Assembly: GCF_003732705.1 (NCBI RefSeq)
Contig: NZ_MOBR01000044.1
Location: forward strand, 150,758 to 214,757
Length of the DNA stretch: 64,000 nt
Reading direction: 5' to 3'
Origin: Pseudomonas frederiksbergensis
Lineage (GTDB): Bacteria > Pseudomonadota > Gammaproteobacteria > Pseudomonadales > Pseudomonadaceae
Under the pieces are notes generated by a model, which ran no database searches, was not told where the DNA came from, and worked only from the letters and a program-made list of their open reading frames with translations. Of the stretch, positions 9,382 through 17,582 are shown piece after piece. Within the stretch, counting starts at the first letter, position 1, and every line of letters begins with the position of its first letter. Both the position numbers and the translations under genes were made by a program.

Positions 9382-10226
9382 GTACGCTGACCAAGAAACG
9401 TTATGGCCTGCTGCCGGGGGAAACCGGCAAGTTTGCCGGCATCCTGTCGGGCTTCATCCTGCTGTTGGCGGTGCTGCCGATCCTGACCATGATCGTCATG
9501 TCGTTCAGCGGCGCCTCGAACCTCGACTTCCCGCCCAGCAGCTACAGCCTGCAATGGTATCGCGCGGCCTGGCACACCTTCGTTTCGCCGGACGCCAGCG
9601 ACGTGCTGAGCCTCGGCAAAGCCATGACCACCAGCCTGATGGTGGCGTGCCTGACCATGGTCTTCGCCACGATCATCGCCGTGCCGGCGGCTTATGCGCT
9701 GACCCGTTGCGAATTCCGTGGCAAAGCCGTGGCCCTGCAATTGATGTCGCTGCCGTTGGTGTTCCCGATGGTGGTGCTGGGGCTGGCGTTGCTGCTGGTG
9801 TTCGACAGCCTGCCGTTCCAGATCACCACTTCAAGATTGGTGATCGCCCACGTGATCCTGGCGTTGCCGTTCGTGGTGAAAAACTGCACGGCAGCGATGC
9901 TCTCCATCGGCAGCGAAGTCGAAGAGGCCGCGCAAATGCTCGGCGCCTCGCCGACCCGCGCGATCATCGATGTCGTGGTGCCGTTGATGAAATCGGGGAT
10001 TCTGGCGGGGATGCTGCTGGCGTTCATCGTCTCGTTCAACGAGTTCACCGTGACCTATTTCCTCTACACCATCGACGTCATGACCGTGCCGATCTGGATG
10101 TACAGCCGCACCGTGTCATCGCTGGACCCAACCGTTTTCTCGTTTGCCGTGCTGATCGTGCTGATCGACTTCGTCCTGATCTGGGCGTTGGAGAAGCTGG
10201 TCGGTGAAGGTGGCGTTTCGTTCTGA
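9378..10226 (+). CDS. ABC importer inner-membrane permease (PotC type)
   Basis: The 282-aa second permease has about six transmembrane segments and the EAA loop VEEAAQMLGASPTRAIIDVVVPLMKSG at about residues 178-203. It overlaps the first permease by 4 bp and is followed 15 bp later by the ATPase. The pair forms the heteromeric channel of the importer. Confidence 0.9.
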   Translation: MSTLTKKRYGLLPGETGKFAGILSGFILLLAVLPILTMIVMSFSGASNLDFPPSSYSLQWYRAAWHTFVSPDASDVLSLGKAMTTSLMVACLTMVFATIIAVPAAYALTRCEFRGKAVALQLMSLPLVFPMVVLGLALLLVFDSLPFQITTSRLVIAHVILALPFVVKNCTAAMLSIGSEVEEAAQMLGASPTRAIIDVVVPLMKSGILAGMLLAFIVSFNEFTVTYFLYTIDVMTVPIWMYSRTVSSLDPTVFSFAVLIVLIDFVLIWALEKLVGEGGVSF

Positions 10227-10241
10227 TTCTTGAGGTGCAAC

Positions 10242-11297
10242 ATGACTGGTCTGATTCTGGAAAACGTCGAGAAACACTACGGCTCGGCCTGCGCGGTAAA
10301 GGATGTAAACCTGCATTTGCCCGAGGGCAAACTGGTGTGTTTCCTCGGCCCTTCGGGCTGCGGCAAAACCACGTTGCTGCGGATGATCGCCGGGCTCGAA
10401 ACCCTGAGCGGCGGCGAGATTCGCCTGGACGGCGAAGACATCGGCCACACCCCGGCGCACCAGCGTAACTTCGGCATGGTGTTCCAGTCGCTGGCGTTGT
10501 TTCCGCACATGACGGTGGGGGAGAACATCGCTTATCCGCTGAAACTGCGTGGCGTGAGCAAGGCTGATCAGCAGGCGCGGGTGGTGGAATTGCTGGAGCT
10601 GATTCAACTGAAGGAGATGATTGATCGCCCGGTGGCGAAACTCTCCGGCGGTCAACGCCAGCGCGTGGCGATTGCCCGGGCGATTGCCTCGCGGCCGAAA
10701 ATCCTGCTGCTCGATGAGCCGCTGTCGGCGCTGGATGCCAAGTTGCGCGAGTCGATGCAGGTGGAAATCCGTCAACTGCAACAGCGCTTGAACATCACCA
10801 CGATCATGGTGACCCACGATCAGCGTGAAGCCATGACCATGGCTGATATCGTCGTGGTGTTGGGCGAGCACAAGGTGCAGCAAGTGGGCACGCCGATTGA
10901 AATCTATCGGCACCCGGCCAATGAGTTTGTCGCGGACTTTATCGGTTCGGGCAATATCTTTCCGGCTACCGCATTGGGTAACGGCAAGGTTGGCTTGCCG
11001 GGTGGTGATGCGCTGGAGGTGCCGATCTGCAGCAGCATTGTGGTGGGGGAGAAGATCAAGATGCTGATTCGCCCTGAGGACCTGCAACTGTCTCATCCCC
11101 AGGCGACGGCGGGGAATCGGTTGCTGGGCAAAGTGACGTTTGTGCGGGACATCGGCGCGACGATTGAGACGACGGTTGAGTGTTCGGGGGTGTCGTTTAC
11201 CGCGTTGAGTACGCCGTGTCAGGGGTTTGGGTTGAGCATTGGCAATCCGGTTTCGGTGACGTTACCGGCGGAAGCTTGCCGGGTACTCAGCGCCTGA
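10242..11297 (+). CDS. ABC importer ATP-binding protein (PotA type)
   Basis: The 351-aa ATPase has Walker A GPSGCGKTT (about residues 36-44), the Q-loop GMVFQSLALFPHM, the signature LSGGQRQRVAIARAI, Walker B ILLLDEPLSALD and the switch His in VTHDQREAM. A TOBE domain fills the C-terminal third, as in spermidine/putrescine ATPases. The start at 10242 (MTGLILENVEKHYG) follows a TGAGGTG ribosome site. It is the last gene of the importer. Confidence 0.92.
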   Translation: MTGLILENVEKHYGSACAVKDVNLHLPEGKLVCFLGPSGCGKTTLLRMIAGLETLSGGEIRLDGEDIGHTPAHQRNFGMVFQSLALFPHMTVGENIAYPLKLRGVSKADQQARVVELLELIQLKEMIDRPVAKLSGGQRQRVAIARAIASRPKILLLDEPLSALDAKLRESMQVEIRQLQQRLNITTIMVTHDQREAMTMADIVVVLGEHKVQQVGTPIEIYRHPANEFVADFIGSGNIFPATALGNGKVGLPGGDALEVPICSSIVVGEKIKMLIRPEDLQLSHPQATAGNRLLGKVTFVRDIGATIETTVECSGVSFTALSTPCQGFGLSIGNPVSVTLPAEACRVLSA

Positions 11298-11320
11298 TAT
11301 CGGGTTTCTGCCTTTCGATC

Positions 11321-11598
11321 CACCCCTCACCCCAACCCTCTCCCCAGAGGGGCGAGGGGGCTGACCGAGTTGTTCTTAGAGCTACATCGACCTGAAATAT
11401 CGAGTCGAACTCAAGCCTTGAAAAGCATGAAGATCGGCTCCCTTTCCCCCTCTCCCCAGAGGGGCGAGGGGGCTGACCGAGTTGTTCTTAGAGCTACATC
11501 GACCTGAAATATCGAGTCGAACTCAAGCCTTGAAAAGCATGAAGATCGGCTCCCTTTCCCCCTCTCCCCTCTGGGGAGAGGGTTGGGGTGAGGGGTGG
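11321..11598. mobile_element. 278-bp MITE-like element with 26-bp terminal inverted repeats, copy 1
   Basis: The ends are perfect inverted repeats of 26 bp (11321-11346 and 11573-11598; outer bases CCACCCCTCACCCC). Inside are two tandem copies of a 112-bp unit (for example GGCGAGGGGGCTGACCG at 11351 and again at 11463). It carries no gene. A homologous element of 279 bp lies at 33496-33774 in the opposite orientation. It fills the gap between the ATPase gene and the convergent AraC gene. Confidence 0.8.
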
Positions 11599-11620
11599 TT
11601 TTCGAGCCCCACCCAAAACC

Positions 11621-12550
11621 TCAAACCGACAACCGCAACCGCGCCAAATCCCGCAACGGCGGTGCGCCAAACAACCGGCTGTACTCGCGACTGAACTGCG
11701 ACGGACTTTCATACCCCACCCGATACCCCGCCGCCGACGCTTCCAGCCCTTCGGCGAGCATCAAGCGCCGCGCTTCCTGCAAGCGCAACTGCTTCTGATA
11801 CTGCAACGGACTCATGGCCGTCATTGCCTTGAAACGGTGATGCAGGGTCGACACGCTCAGGTTCACTTCCTTCGCCAGATCATCAATGCGCAACGGCTGT
11901 TCATAGTGGCCGTTAAGCCATTTGATCGCCTGGCTGATGCGATGGCTCTGGCTGTTGGCGATGGCGATTTCATACAAACGATGGCCCTGCTGACTGCGCA
12001 ACAGGCGATAAAGAATTTCCCGGCGGATCAACGGCGCGAGCATGGCGATGTCTTTCGGGGTGTCGAGCAAACGGGCCAGGCGCAGCACGGCGTCGAGCAT
12101 CGCGGCGTCCAGTCGTTCAACGTACAGGCCGCGCCCGGTGGGCCGGGTGGGCACGCCCATGGGCCCGGCGTCGGCGATCAGCGCGGTGATTTCCGCCGGG
12201 TCGATGTCCAGGCGTATGGAGAGAATCGGTTCTTCGGAGGTGATGGTGACCACGCGGCCGCTCACCGGCATCGACACCGAAACCACCAGGTAATTGAGTG
12301 GGTCGTATGTGAAGACCTCGTCGACCAGCCGAACCTCCTTGCGCCCCTGGGCCATGATGCACAGTGCCGGTTGCGCCAGCCCCGGCGAAAACTGATGGGT
12401 CTGGCTGTAGCGACCCATGAACAGCGAACCGACGGCAGTCGCATAATTGCCATCCTCCGTCGTATTGCGGCGGATGATCGCGGCCAGTTCCTCGCGCTGT
12501 TTCTCCATGTCGGCGTCCAGCGGGGCTTCAAAGTGATCGAACGACGACAT
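11621..12550 (-). CDS. AraC family transcriptional regulator
   Basis: The 309-aa protein has an N-terminal sensing domain of the AraC_N type (about residues 25-180) and a C-terminal double helix-turn-helix (about residues 205-300; IDDLAKEVNLSVSTLHHRFKAMTAMSPLQYQKQLRL, then AAGYRVGYESPSQFSREYSRLFG). The start at 12550 (MSSFDHFEAP) is chosen because GAGGA lies at ribosome-site spacing; in-frame starts at 12565 and 12619 are possible. It is divergent from the monooxygenase-fold gene at 12902. Ligand unknown. Confidence 0.88.
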   Translation of the reverse strand: MSSFDHFEAPLDADMEKQREELAAIIRRNTTEDGNYATAVGSLFMGRYSQTHQFSPGLAQPALCIMAQGRKEVRLVDEVFTYDPLNYLVVSVSMPVSGRVVTITSEEPILSIRLDIDPAEITALIADAGPMGVPTRPTGRGLYVERLDAAMLDAVLRLARLLDTPKDIAMLAPLIRREILYRLLRSQQGHRLYEIAIANSQSHRISQAIKWLNGHYEQPLRIDDLAKEVNLSVSTLHHRFKAMTAMSPLQYQKQLRLQEARRLMLAEGLEASAAGYRVGYESPSQFSREYSRLFGAPPLRDLARLRLSV

Positions 12551-12901
12551 GCGGGGATTCCTCATTGAGGGGGTGGTCGTTGAAGCGTTGTTGATGGGGC
12601 AGAGCTTAAGTTTGTGCAATCGACAGCGGTAGACACATCCTGCCTGATGCTTGCCTGATTCTGCATTGGCTTGTTTCGCGGCGTTGCCAGAGCAGTGCCG
12701 CCGGGCTGAAACTTGCTTGAAATCGCTGTGTCATCATCCGGACACGTCCAAGTCGTTGATTCAGTGCGGTTTGGCCATCCTCGCAGGATTGTGCAACAAG
12801 CTGGCAGGAATCGACTAACGGCAACCCCGCTGCGCCGCCTAACCTTGGATCCTGTCGCAGCCCGTCCCTGGCTGCCACACGACTCCCTGGGAGGGTTGAA
12901 C
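12551..12901. other. Intergenic region between divergent genes
   Basis: About 350 bp separates the AraC gene from the monooxygenase-fold gene. No convincing ORF, repeat or RNA was seen. It must hold the promoters of both genes; no operator could be assigned. Confidence 0.4.
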
Positions 12902-13255
12902 ATGTCTACGCAGATTCCCGTCAGCCATATGGCTTTTGTTCGTGCCCGCGCCGGGCGTTCGGCGGAACTCGGTGTACGCCTGAGCGCGTTGATCGAGCCG
13001 TCCCGTTCGGCCGGCGGTTGCCTGAGCTTTTCCCTGCAACACTCGCAATGCGATCCCGACCTGTGGCTGGTGTCCGGTTTCTGGACCCATCAACAGGCCA
13101 TGACCGCGTACTTCAGCACCCCCGCCATGCAGATTTTCGCCGAGCTGGTGCAGGATCTGGTGGTCAACAGCCTGGATTTCCATACCTTCAAGGACGTCTC
13201 GGCCGCCCAAGCCCTGGGGCCGACCAAAGCACAGGTGCACAAACTGGTCGGTTGA
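12902..13255 (+). CDS. Antibiotic-biosynthesis-monooxygenase-fold (ABM/dimeric alpha-beta barrel) protein
   Basis: The 117-aa protein has the size and pattern of a single ABM domain: an N-terminal strand VSHMAFVRARAGR, a helix AELGVRLSALIEPSR, then LSFSLQHSQCDPDLWLVSGFWTHQQAMTAYFSTPAMQIFAELV. The start at 12902 is preceded by GGGAGGG. Members include quinone and heme-degrading monooxygenases and uncharacterised stress proteins; no specific substrate is visible. It may be controlled by the divergent AraC protein. Confidence 0.75.
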   Translation: MSTQIPVSHMAFVRARAGRSAELGVRLSALIEPSRSAGGCLSFSLQHSQCDPDLWLVSGFWTHQQAMTAYFSTPAMQIFAELVQDLVVNSLDFHTFKDVSAAQALGPTKAQVHKLVG

Positions 13256-13296
13256 GGGTTTAATGGCTTCATTCTCATTTAGCCAGGATCCGCGAC

Positions 13297-13527
13297 ATGG
13301 CACGTAAAGCCTTTGATCATTTTGAAGCTGTATCCGCTGTAGTACCGGGCGAGGGTGGTTACCACGCCGCGATCGCCGTCAAAGCCATCGGTGGCACCGG
13401 TGCGCCACGTTTCCACAAAGTGCTGGAAGATCAAATCTTCAAGACCGCAAACGAGGCCGACCTGGCTGCCGCCAAAGAGCTGACCCGCCTCAAAGACGTC
13501 AAAGAAGACGCTGACTTGCTTTGGTAA
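13297..13527 (+). CDS. Small conserved hypothetical protein (76 aa)
   Basis: A 76-aa soluble, lysine-rich protein (MARKAFDHFEAVSAVVPGEGG) with no signal peptide or membrane segment. An AGGA ribosome site lies about 9 bp before the ATG. It follows the ABM gene by 41 bp and ends 1 bp before the convergent flavin reductase stop. Function not recognised. Confidence 0.65.
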   Translation: MARKAFDHFEAVSAVVPGEGGYHAAIAVKAIGGTGAPRFHKVLEDQIFKTANEADLAAAKELTRLKDVKEDADLLW

Positions 13528-13528
13528 G

Positions 13529-14158
13529 TTATTTTTTCGCCCCTGGGCGATACATTTTGAACAATGCCTCTGGTCCCAGCTGAAAGTAATCCGCCGGCCC
13601 GCCGCCGCGCAGAATCGGTTCTGCCGCGGCGGTGTCGTACACCCCATCCTTCAACAACCATTTGGCGATATGCACGGCGACCACTTCGCCGAGAATCAGC
13701 CAACTCGGCACCACATCCCCATTCGCGCGCTGCAACTGAATGATCTGCGTGACCTTGCACTCGAACGACACCGGGCTTTCGGCGACCCGTGGCACCTGAA
13801 TGATTTTCGACGGGGCGGCTGTCAGTCCGGCCAGTTCGAATTCGTTGGTGTCGGGCGTGACCATCGCGCTGCTCTGGTTCATCCGCTCGGCCAGTGGCCG
13901 GGTCGCCAGGTTCCAGGCGAATTCGCCGGTCTGTTCGATGTTGTTCAGGCTGTCTTTGCGCCCGACGCTGGAGAATCCAATGATTGGCGGAATGTAGTTG
14001 AACGCGTTGAAAAAGCTGTAGGGCGCCAGGTTGAGCTGGCCGTTGGCGTCTTGCGAAGAAATCCAGCCGATGGGGCGCGGGCCGACGATGGCGTTGAACG
14101 GGTCATGGGGCAGGCCGTGGCCGTTGGCGGGTTCGTAGTAGTGGATGTCGTCGGGCAT
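13529..14158 (-). CDS. Flavin reductase-like FMN-binding protein
   Basis: The 209-aa protein has the flavin-reductase-like split-barrel pattern: DPFNAIVGPRPIGWISSQDANGQLNLAPYSFFNAFNYIPP at about residues 18-57, followed by KDSLNNIEQTGEFAWNLAT. These are hallmarks of the PF01613 family of FMN-binding proteins. The start MPDDIHYYEPANG at 14158 is more likely than the in-frame upstream ATG at 14209, because family members begin near here. It may supply reduced flavin or be an FMN-dependent oxidoreductase; partner unknown. Confidence 0.82.
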   Translation of the reverse strand: MPDDIHYYEPANGHGLPHDPFNAIVGPRPIGWISSQDANGQLNLAPYSFFNAFNYIPPIIGFSSVGRKDSLNNIEQTGEFAWNLATRPLAERMNQSSAMVTPDTNEFELAGLTAAPSKIIQVPRVAESPVSFECKVTQIIQLQRANGDVVPSWLILGEVVAVHIAKWLLKDGVYDTAAAEPILRGGGPADYFQLGPEALFKMYRPGAKK

Positions 14159-14239
14159 GTTTTGGATTCCTGGGGCGGTGTTCGGGATGCGGCCATAGTG
14201 CAAGCGCACGCCGGTAATTTCCAGTCAGACGAAGATCCC

Positions 14240-14330
14240 TGTGGGAGCGAGCTTGCTCGCGATAGCGGAAGATCAGTCACCCTAAGTGTTGAATGTGAAA
14301 CCGCTATCGCGAGCAAGCTCGCTCCCACAG
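14240..14330. repeat. REP doublet (REPIN)
   Basis: GTGGGAGCGAGCTTGCTCGC and its inverted copy flank about 40 bp of spacer, just upstream of the flavin reductase gene. Confidence 0.9.
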
Positions 14331-14376
14331 TTTCTTCGACATTCCTTCAGGTTTTCTTTGCCCCCAAAAACGACTA

Positions 14377-14396
14377 AGCCCGGCCGAAGCCGGGCT
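14377..14396 (-). terminator. Rho-independent terminator of the small repeat-protein gene
   Basis: A perfect 8-bp stem AGCCCGGC/GCCGGGCT with a 4-nt loop lies 20 bp after the stop of the gene at 14416. On the minus strand the stem is followed by TTAGTCGTTTTT. Confidence 0.75.
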
Positions 14397-14415
14397 GTTC
14401 AATCCCTCCGATGGG

Positions 14416-14649
14416 TTAACCGATAGCACCCGCAGTGCCGGTTTTATCAAAGCCGTCAGCGGCAATCGCGCCTGCGGTGCCAGTGTGATCAAAACCATCC
14501 GAGGCGACAGCGCCCGAGTGGGTGTACTCGACGGCAGCAGTGGCGCCAGAGATGAAGTCTGCCGTGCCGGTTTTGTCGGAACCATCTGCGGCATAGGTGT
14601 TGGCTGCCAGTACGGTCAGGGCCAGGGCGAGGAACAGTTTGGTTTTCAT
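14416..14649 (-). CDS. Small exported protein with DGxDxTGTAxxI repeats
   Basis: The 77-aa precursor has a clear Sec signal peptide (MKTKLFLALALTVLAANTYA, cleavage near residue 20). The mature peptide of about 57 residues contains imperfect repeats of a 12-13 residue unit: DGSDKTGTADFI, DGFDHTGTAGAIA, DGFDKTGTAGAI, plus a degenerate YTHSGAVAS copy. It has no cysteines. The start at 14649 is chosen because it begins the signal peptide. Its own terminator lies just downstream. Function not recognised; it is probably periplasmic or secreted. Confidence 0.7.
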   Translation of the reverse strand: MKTKLFLALALTVLAANTYAADGSDKTGTADFISGATAAVEYTHSGAVASDGFDHTGTAGAIAADGFDKTGTAGAIG

Positions 14650-15105
14650 GATAGTGACTCCGGTTTCGTAAAAGGTGATCTTTAACTGCAATTTCAGGCT
14701 AAAAAACATCGATTAATTAGATGTTAAGGCCGCCAAATGTTCGCGCTTTCAGGGCTTGAGCGGGCGTATCGCCGTTAATCGATCAGACAGAGGCAGGATG
14801 GGTTTTGGGCATTAACCGGTGATTAATCCCGGGTAACAGTTTTTTCATGTGGGTCTACCCGATCCCGGGGCCTTAGTGGCTTTGGGGCCTGCAATTGATA
14901 TACGTGGGGTAGGCGGGGATGGATGCACCCGGCTGGAAAAGGTCGCGCAGATCAGTGATTTTGCTGGGTTATGCGTAAAGCAATTTGTGTACATGACAGA
15001 ATTTTCATACAGCACCTACCTATTTTTCACCGCTTCGCCGCCAGTCTGCGCGTCGGCCATAACCCTAAGAAAACGGCCGTCATGACCACTGGAGTTTTAT
15101 CCGTA
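14650..15105. other. Intergenic region, divergent promoters
   Basis: About 455 bp lies between the small exported protein gene and the four-repeat membrane protein gene. It is more AT-rich than its surroundings, as expected for promoters. No ORF, hairpin terminator or named repeat was recognised. Confidence 0.4.
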
Positions 15106-15861
15106 ATGAATAAGCTGCCTCAAATCACTCTGGCGTTTTGGGTGATGAAAATCTGTGCGACGACCCTGGGGGAAACCGCCGGTGACTTGCTGTCGATGAC
15201 CCTCAACGTTGGCTACGCCATCAGCTCGCTGATTTTGATCAGTGTGTTCGTGCTGACCCTGGTCACGCAGTTAATGTCCAAAACCTATAAACCGTGGCTG
15301 TACTGGATCGTGATTCTGTCCACCAGCACGGCCGGCACCACCATGTCCGACTTCATGGACCGCACCCTCGAGTTGGGTTACGCCACGGGGTCGATGATCC
15401 TGATCGCGATTCTGGCGGGGATCTTCGCAGCCTGGCGACTGAGCGGCGATTCGCTGAATGTCAGCAAGGTCCAAACCTTTCGCGGTGAGATGTTCTACTG
15501 GATGGCGATTCTGTTTTCCAACACCCTGGGCACCGCGCTCGGTGACTACCTGGCGGACGACTCGGGCCTGGGCTTTGCTGGCGGCGCACTCTTGATCGGC
15601 TCGACCATCGCGGTGGTGGTGCTGCTCAAATACTTCACGAAGATTTCGTCGGTGCTGTTGTTCTGGGTGGCGTTCGTGCTGACACGGCCATTCGGCGCAA
15701 CCCTGGGCGACTTCCTGACCAAACCCCATGAAAAGGGTGGCCTGGATTTCGGCACCATTGGCTCGTCGCTGGTATTGGCGGGGATTCTGGTGGTGATGAT
15801 TGCGGGCGCGGCTTACGCGCAGAACAAATATGGCAAGCGCGCGGTGGCCGAGTTGTCCTGA
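15106..15861 (+). CDS. Multi-pass membrane protein with four internal repeats (COG4705-like)
   Basis: The roughly 251-aa protein is almost entirely hydrophobic, with about eight transmembrane segments. It is built from four repeats, each a helix pair beginning with a small-residue/acidic motif: LGETAGDLLS, AGTTMSDFMDRTLELGY, LGTALGDYLADDSGLGF and FGATLGDFLTKPHEKGGLDFG. The conserved Asp in each repeat lies within or next to a membrane helix, suggesting ion or metabolite binding. The ATG at 15106 (MNKLPQITLAFW) has GGAG 11 bp upstream; an in-frame ATG at 15082 is possible. It matches uncharacterised COG4705 proteins; transport is only inferred. Confidence 0.7.
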   Translation: MNKLPQITLAFWVMKICATTLGETAGDLLSMTLNVGYAISSLILISVFVLTLVTQLMSKTYKPWLYWIVILSTSTAGTTMSDFMDRTLELGYATGSMILIAILAGIFAAWRLSGDSLNVSKVQTFRGEMFYWMAILFSNTLGTALGDYLADDSGLGFAGGALLIGSTIAVVVLLKYFTKISSVLLFWVAFVLTRPFGATLGDFLTKPHEKGGLDFGTIGSSLVLAGILVVMIAGAAYAQNKYGKRAVAELS

Positions 15862-15879
15862 TAGACCGGGGCGCAGCGT

Positions 15880-15945
15880 TCGCGGGCAAGCCTCGCTCCA
15901 ACAGGGGAATGCATTCCAAATGTAGGAGCGAGGCTTGCCCGCGAA
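15880..15945. repeat. REP doublet in inverted order
   Basis: CGCGGGCAAGCCTCGCTCC is followed after a short spacer by its inverted copy GGAGCGAGGCTTGCCCGCG. It lies between two convergent genes, where it could also terminate transcription. Confidence 0.9.
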
Positions 15946-15976
15946 GAGGCCATTACAGCCACTATCAATGTAGCTG

Positions 15977-17299
15977 TCAGTCCGTCTCGATCCGCGAATG
16001 CTTGCGGGTGTCCTTCATGGTCACGTACACCAGCAGCGACACGGCGATGCACGCGGTGACATACCAGTAGTAACCGGTTTCCATGCCAATGCTCTTGAAC
16101 CACAGCGCGATGTATTCCGCGGTGCCGCCGAAGATCGACACGGTCAGCGCATACGGCAGGCCAACGCCCAGGGCACGGATCTCGGTCGGGAACAGTTCGG
16201 CTTTGACCACCGCGTTGATCGAGGTGTAGCCGCTGACGATGATCAGCGCCGCCATGATCAGGAAGAACGCGCCCCACCAGGTCTGGATGGTGTGCAGGGT
16301 GGTGAGGATCGGCACGGTGAACAGCGTGCCCAATACACCGAAGGCAATCAGGATCGGCCGGCGACCGACCTTATCCGACAAGCCGCCGATGATCGGTTGC
16401 AGGCACATGAACAGGAACAACGTGGCCGCCGAGATGCTGGTGGAGTCGGTGATGCTCATGCCGACGGTGTTCACCAGGTATTTCTGCATGTAGGTGGTGT
16501 AGGTGTAGAACGCCAGGGTGCCGCCCATGGTCAGGCCGACCACGGTCATCAGCTCTTTCGGGTGGCGCATCAAGGTGCGCATGGCGCTTTCTTTTTTCTC
16601 TTTCTTGACCTTGTTGAACGACTCGGTCTCTTCCATGCCGCGACGCAGGTAGAGCGCGACGACCGCACACAGCGCGCCGATGGCGAACGGGATGCGCCAG
16701 CCCCAGGCGTACAGCTGTTCGGTGGTCAGGGTCTGTTGCAGCACGATCAGCACCGCCAACGCGATGAGCTGGCCGGAGATCAGGGTCACGTACTGGAAGC
16801 TGGAATAGAAACCGCGACGTTCCTTGGTCGCCATCTCGCTGAGGTACGTGGCCGATGTGCCGTACTCGCCACCGACCGACAGGCCTTGCAGCAAGCGCGC
16901 GAACACCAGCAGGATCGGCGCGCCGATGCCGATGGTTTCGTAGTTGGGGCTCAGGGCGATCAGCAGCGAGCCGAAACACATCAGGTACACCGAGGCCATC
17001 AGTGCGCGTTTACGCCCGGCGCGGTCGGCGTAGAGGCCCATCAACCAGCCACCGATCGGACGCATCAGAAAGCCCACGGCGAAGATCGCGGCGGTGTTCA
17101 TCAGTTGCGCGGTGGAGGAACCGGCGGGGAAGAAGGACTTGGCGAAGTACAGGGAGAACGCGGCGTAGACGTACCAGTCGTACCACTCGACCATGTTGCC
17201 GACAGAGCCGCTGAAGATCGATTTGATCCGGCTGGCGGTGGTTCTTTCTTTGGCAGGCGCAGCGGCCGACCCAAGGGGCAGGGCGTTGGAGTTATCCAT
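15977..17299 (-). CDS. kgtP: MFS dicarboxylate/alpha-ketoglutarate:H+ symporter (KgtP-like)
   Basis: The 440-aa transporter has 12 predicted transmembrane segments and the metabolite:H+ symporter signature near the N-terminus (GNMVEWYDWYVYAAFSLYFAK, about residues 33-53). The loop 2-3 motif GLYADRAGRKRALM, the VGGEYGTSATYLSEMA motif and the matching GGLSDKVGRRP loop in the second half are present. It most resembles alpha-ketoglutarate permease and PA5530-type C5-dicarboxylate carriers. A sigma-54 promoter and paired dyads lie upstream, and the neighbouring response regulator is of the sigma-54 class, so induction by that system is likely. Confidence 0.82.
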   Translation of the reverse strand: MDNSNALPLGSAAAPAKERTTASRIKSIFSGSVGNMVEWYDWYVYAAFSLYFAKSFFPAGSSTAQLMNTAAIFAVGFLMRPIGGWLMGLYADRAGRKRALMASVYLMCFGSLLIALSPNYETIGIGAPILLVFARLLQGLSVGGEYGTSATYLSEMATKERRGFYSSFQYVTLISGQLIALAVLIVLQQTLTTEQLYAWGWRIPFAIGALCAVVALYLRRGMEETESFNKVKKEKKESAMRTLMRHPKELMTVVGLTMGGTLAFYTYTTYMQKYLVNTVGMSITDSTSISAATLFLFMCLQPIIGGLSDKVGRRPILIAFGVLGTLFTVPILTTLHTIQTWWGAFFLIMAALIIVSGYTSINAVVKAELFPTEIRALGVGLPYALTVSIFGGTAEYIALWFKSIGMETGYYWYVTACIAVSLLVYVTMKDTRKHSRIETD

Positions 17300-17361
17300 T
17301 GAAGGATCCTTCGTTTAATTGTTTTTGTGGAGCGCGTGTAAACGCAGCCTGCAGGGGCTAT

Positions 17362-17378
17362 AGCAGGAGGTGTGCCAA
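17362..17378 (-). promoter_or_regulatory. Sigma-54 (-24/-12) promoter of the KgtP-like gene
   Basis: On the minus strand the sequence TTGGCACACCTCCTGCT fits the sigma-54 consensus TGGCACR-N4-TTGCW with one mismatch. GG and GC are separated by exactly 10 bp. It lies about 65 bp before the transporter start. Confidence 0.7.
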
Positions 17379-17417
17379 GGGGAGGAGGGCCGGTTTAGAG
17401 GGGGTGATGGGGTTGGC

Positions 17418-17435
17418 TGAGCGGATAGTCGCTCA
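17418..17435 (-). promoter_or_regulatory. Enhancer-like dyad, proximal
   Basis: TGAGCG-N6-CGCTCA is a perfect inverted repeat about 50 bp upstream of the -24 element, the usual place for a sigma-54 activator. A second copy lies 33 bp further upstream. Confidence 0.6.
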
Positions 17436-17450
17436 AGGTTAAGAAGCAGA

Positions 17451-17468
17451 TGAGCGGATTTCCGCCTA
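17451..17468 (-). promoter_or_regulatory. Enhancer-like dyad, distal
   Basis: TGAGCG-N6-CGCCTA repeats the proximal dyad with one arm degenerate. The 33-bp offset is about three helical turns, so both sites face the same side of the DNA. Confidence 0.5.
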
Positions 17469-17470
17469 AT

Positions 17471-17580
17471 GATCGTTCCCACGCTCCGCGTAGGAATGCA
17501 TCAAGGGACGCTCCGCGTCCCAGGTACGAGTGACGCGGAGCGTCACGGGCTGCATTCCCACGCGGAGCGTGGGAACGATC
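17471..17580. repeat. GATCGTTCCCACGC palindromic intergenic element, copy 2 (110 bp)
   Basis: It has the same inverted ends GATCGTTCCCACGC/GCGTGGGAACGATC and the same internal organisation as 2638-2748. It sits between the response regulator stop and the upstream control region of the transporter. Confidence 0.8.
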
Positions 17581-17582
17581 AG

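Noticed and set aside
16371..16979. Frame of about 200 codons within the KgtP-like gene on the same strand.
   Set aside because: It is out of frame with the transporter, whose membrane and motif pattern is unbroken.
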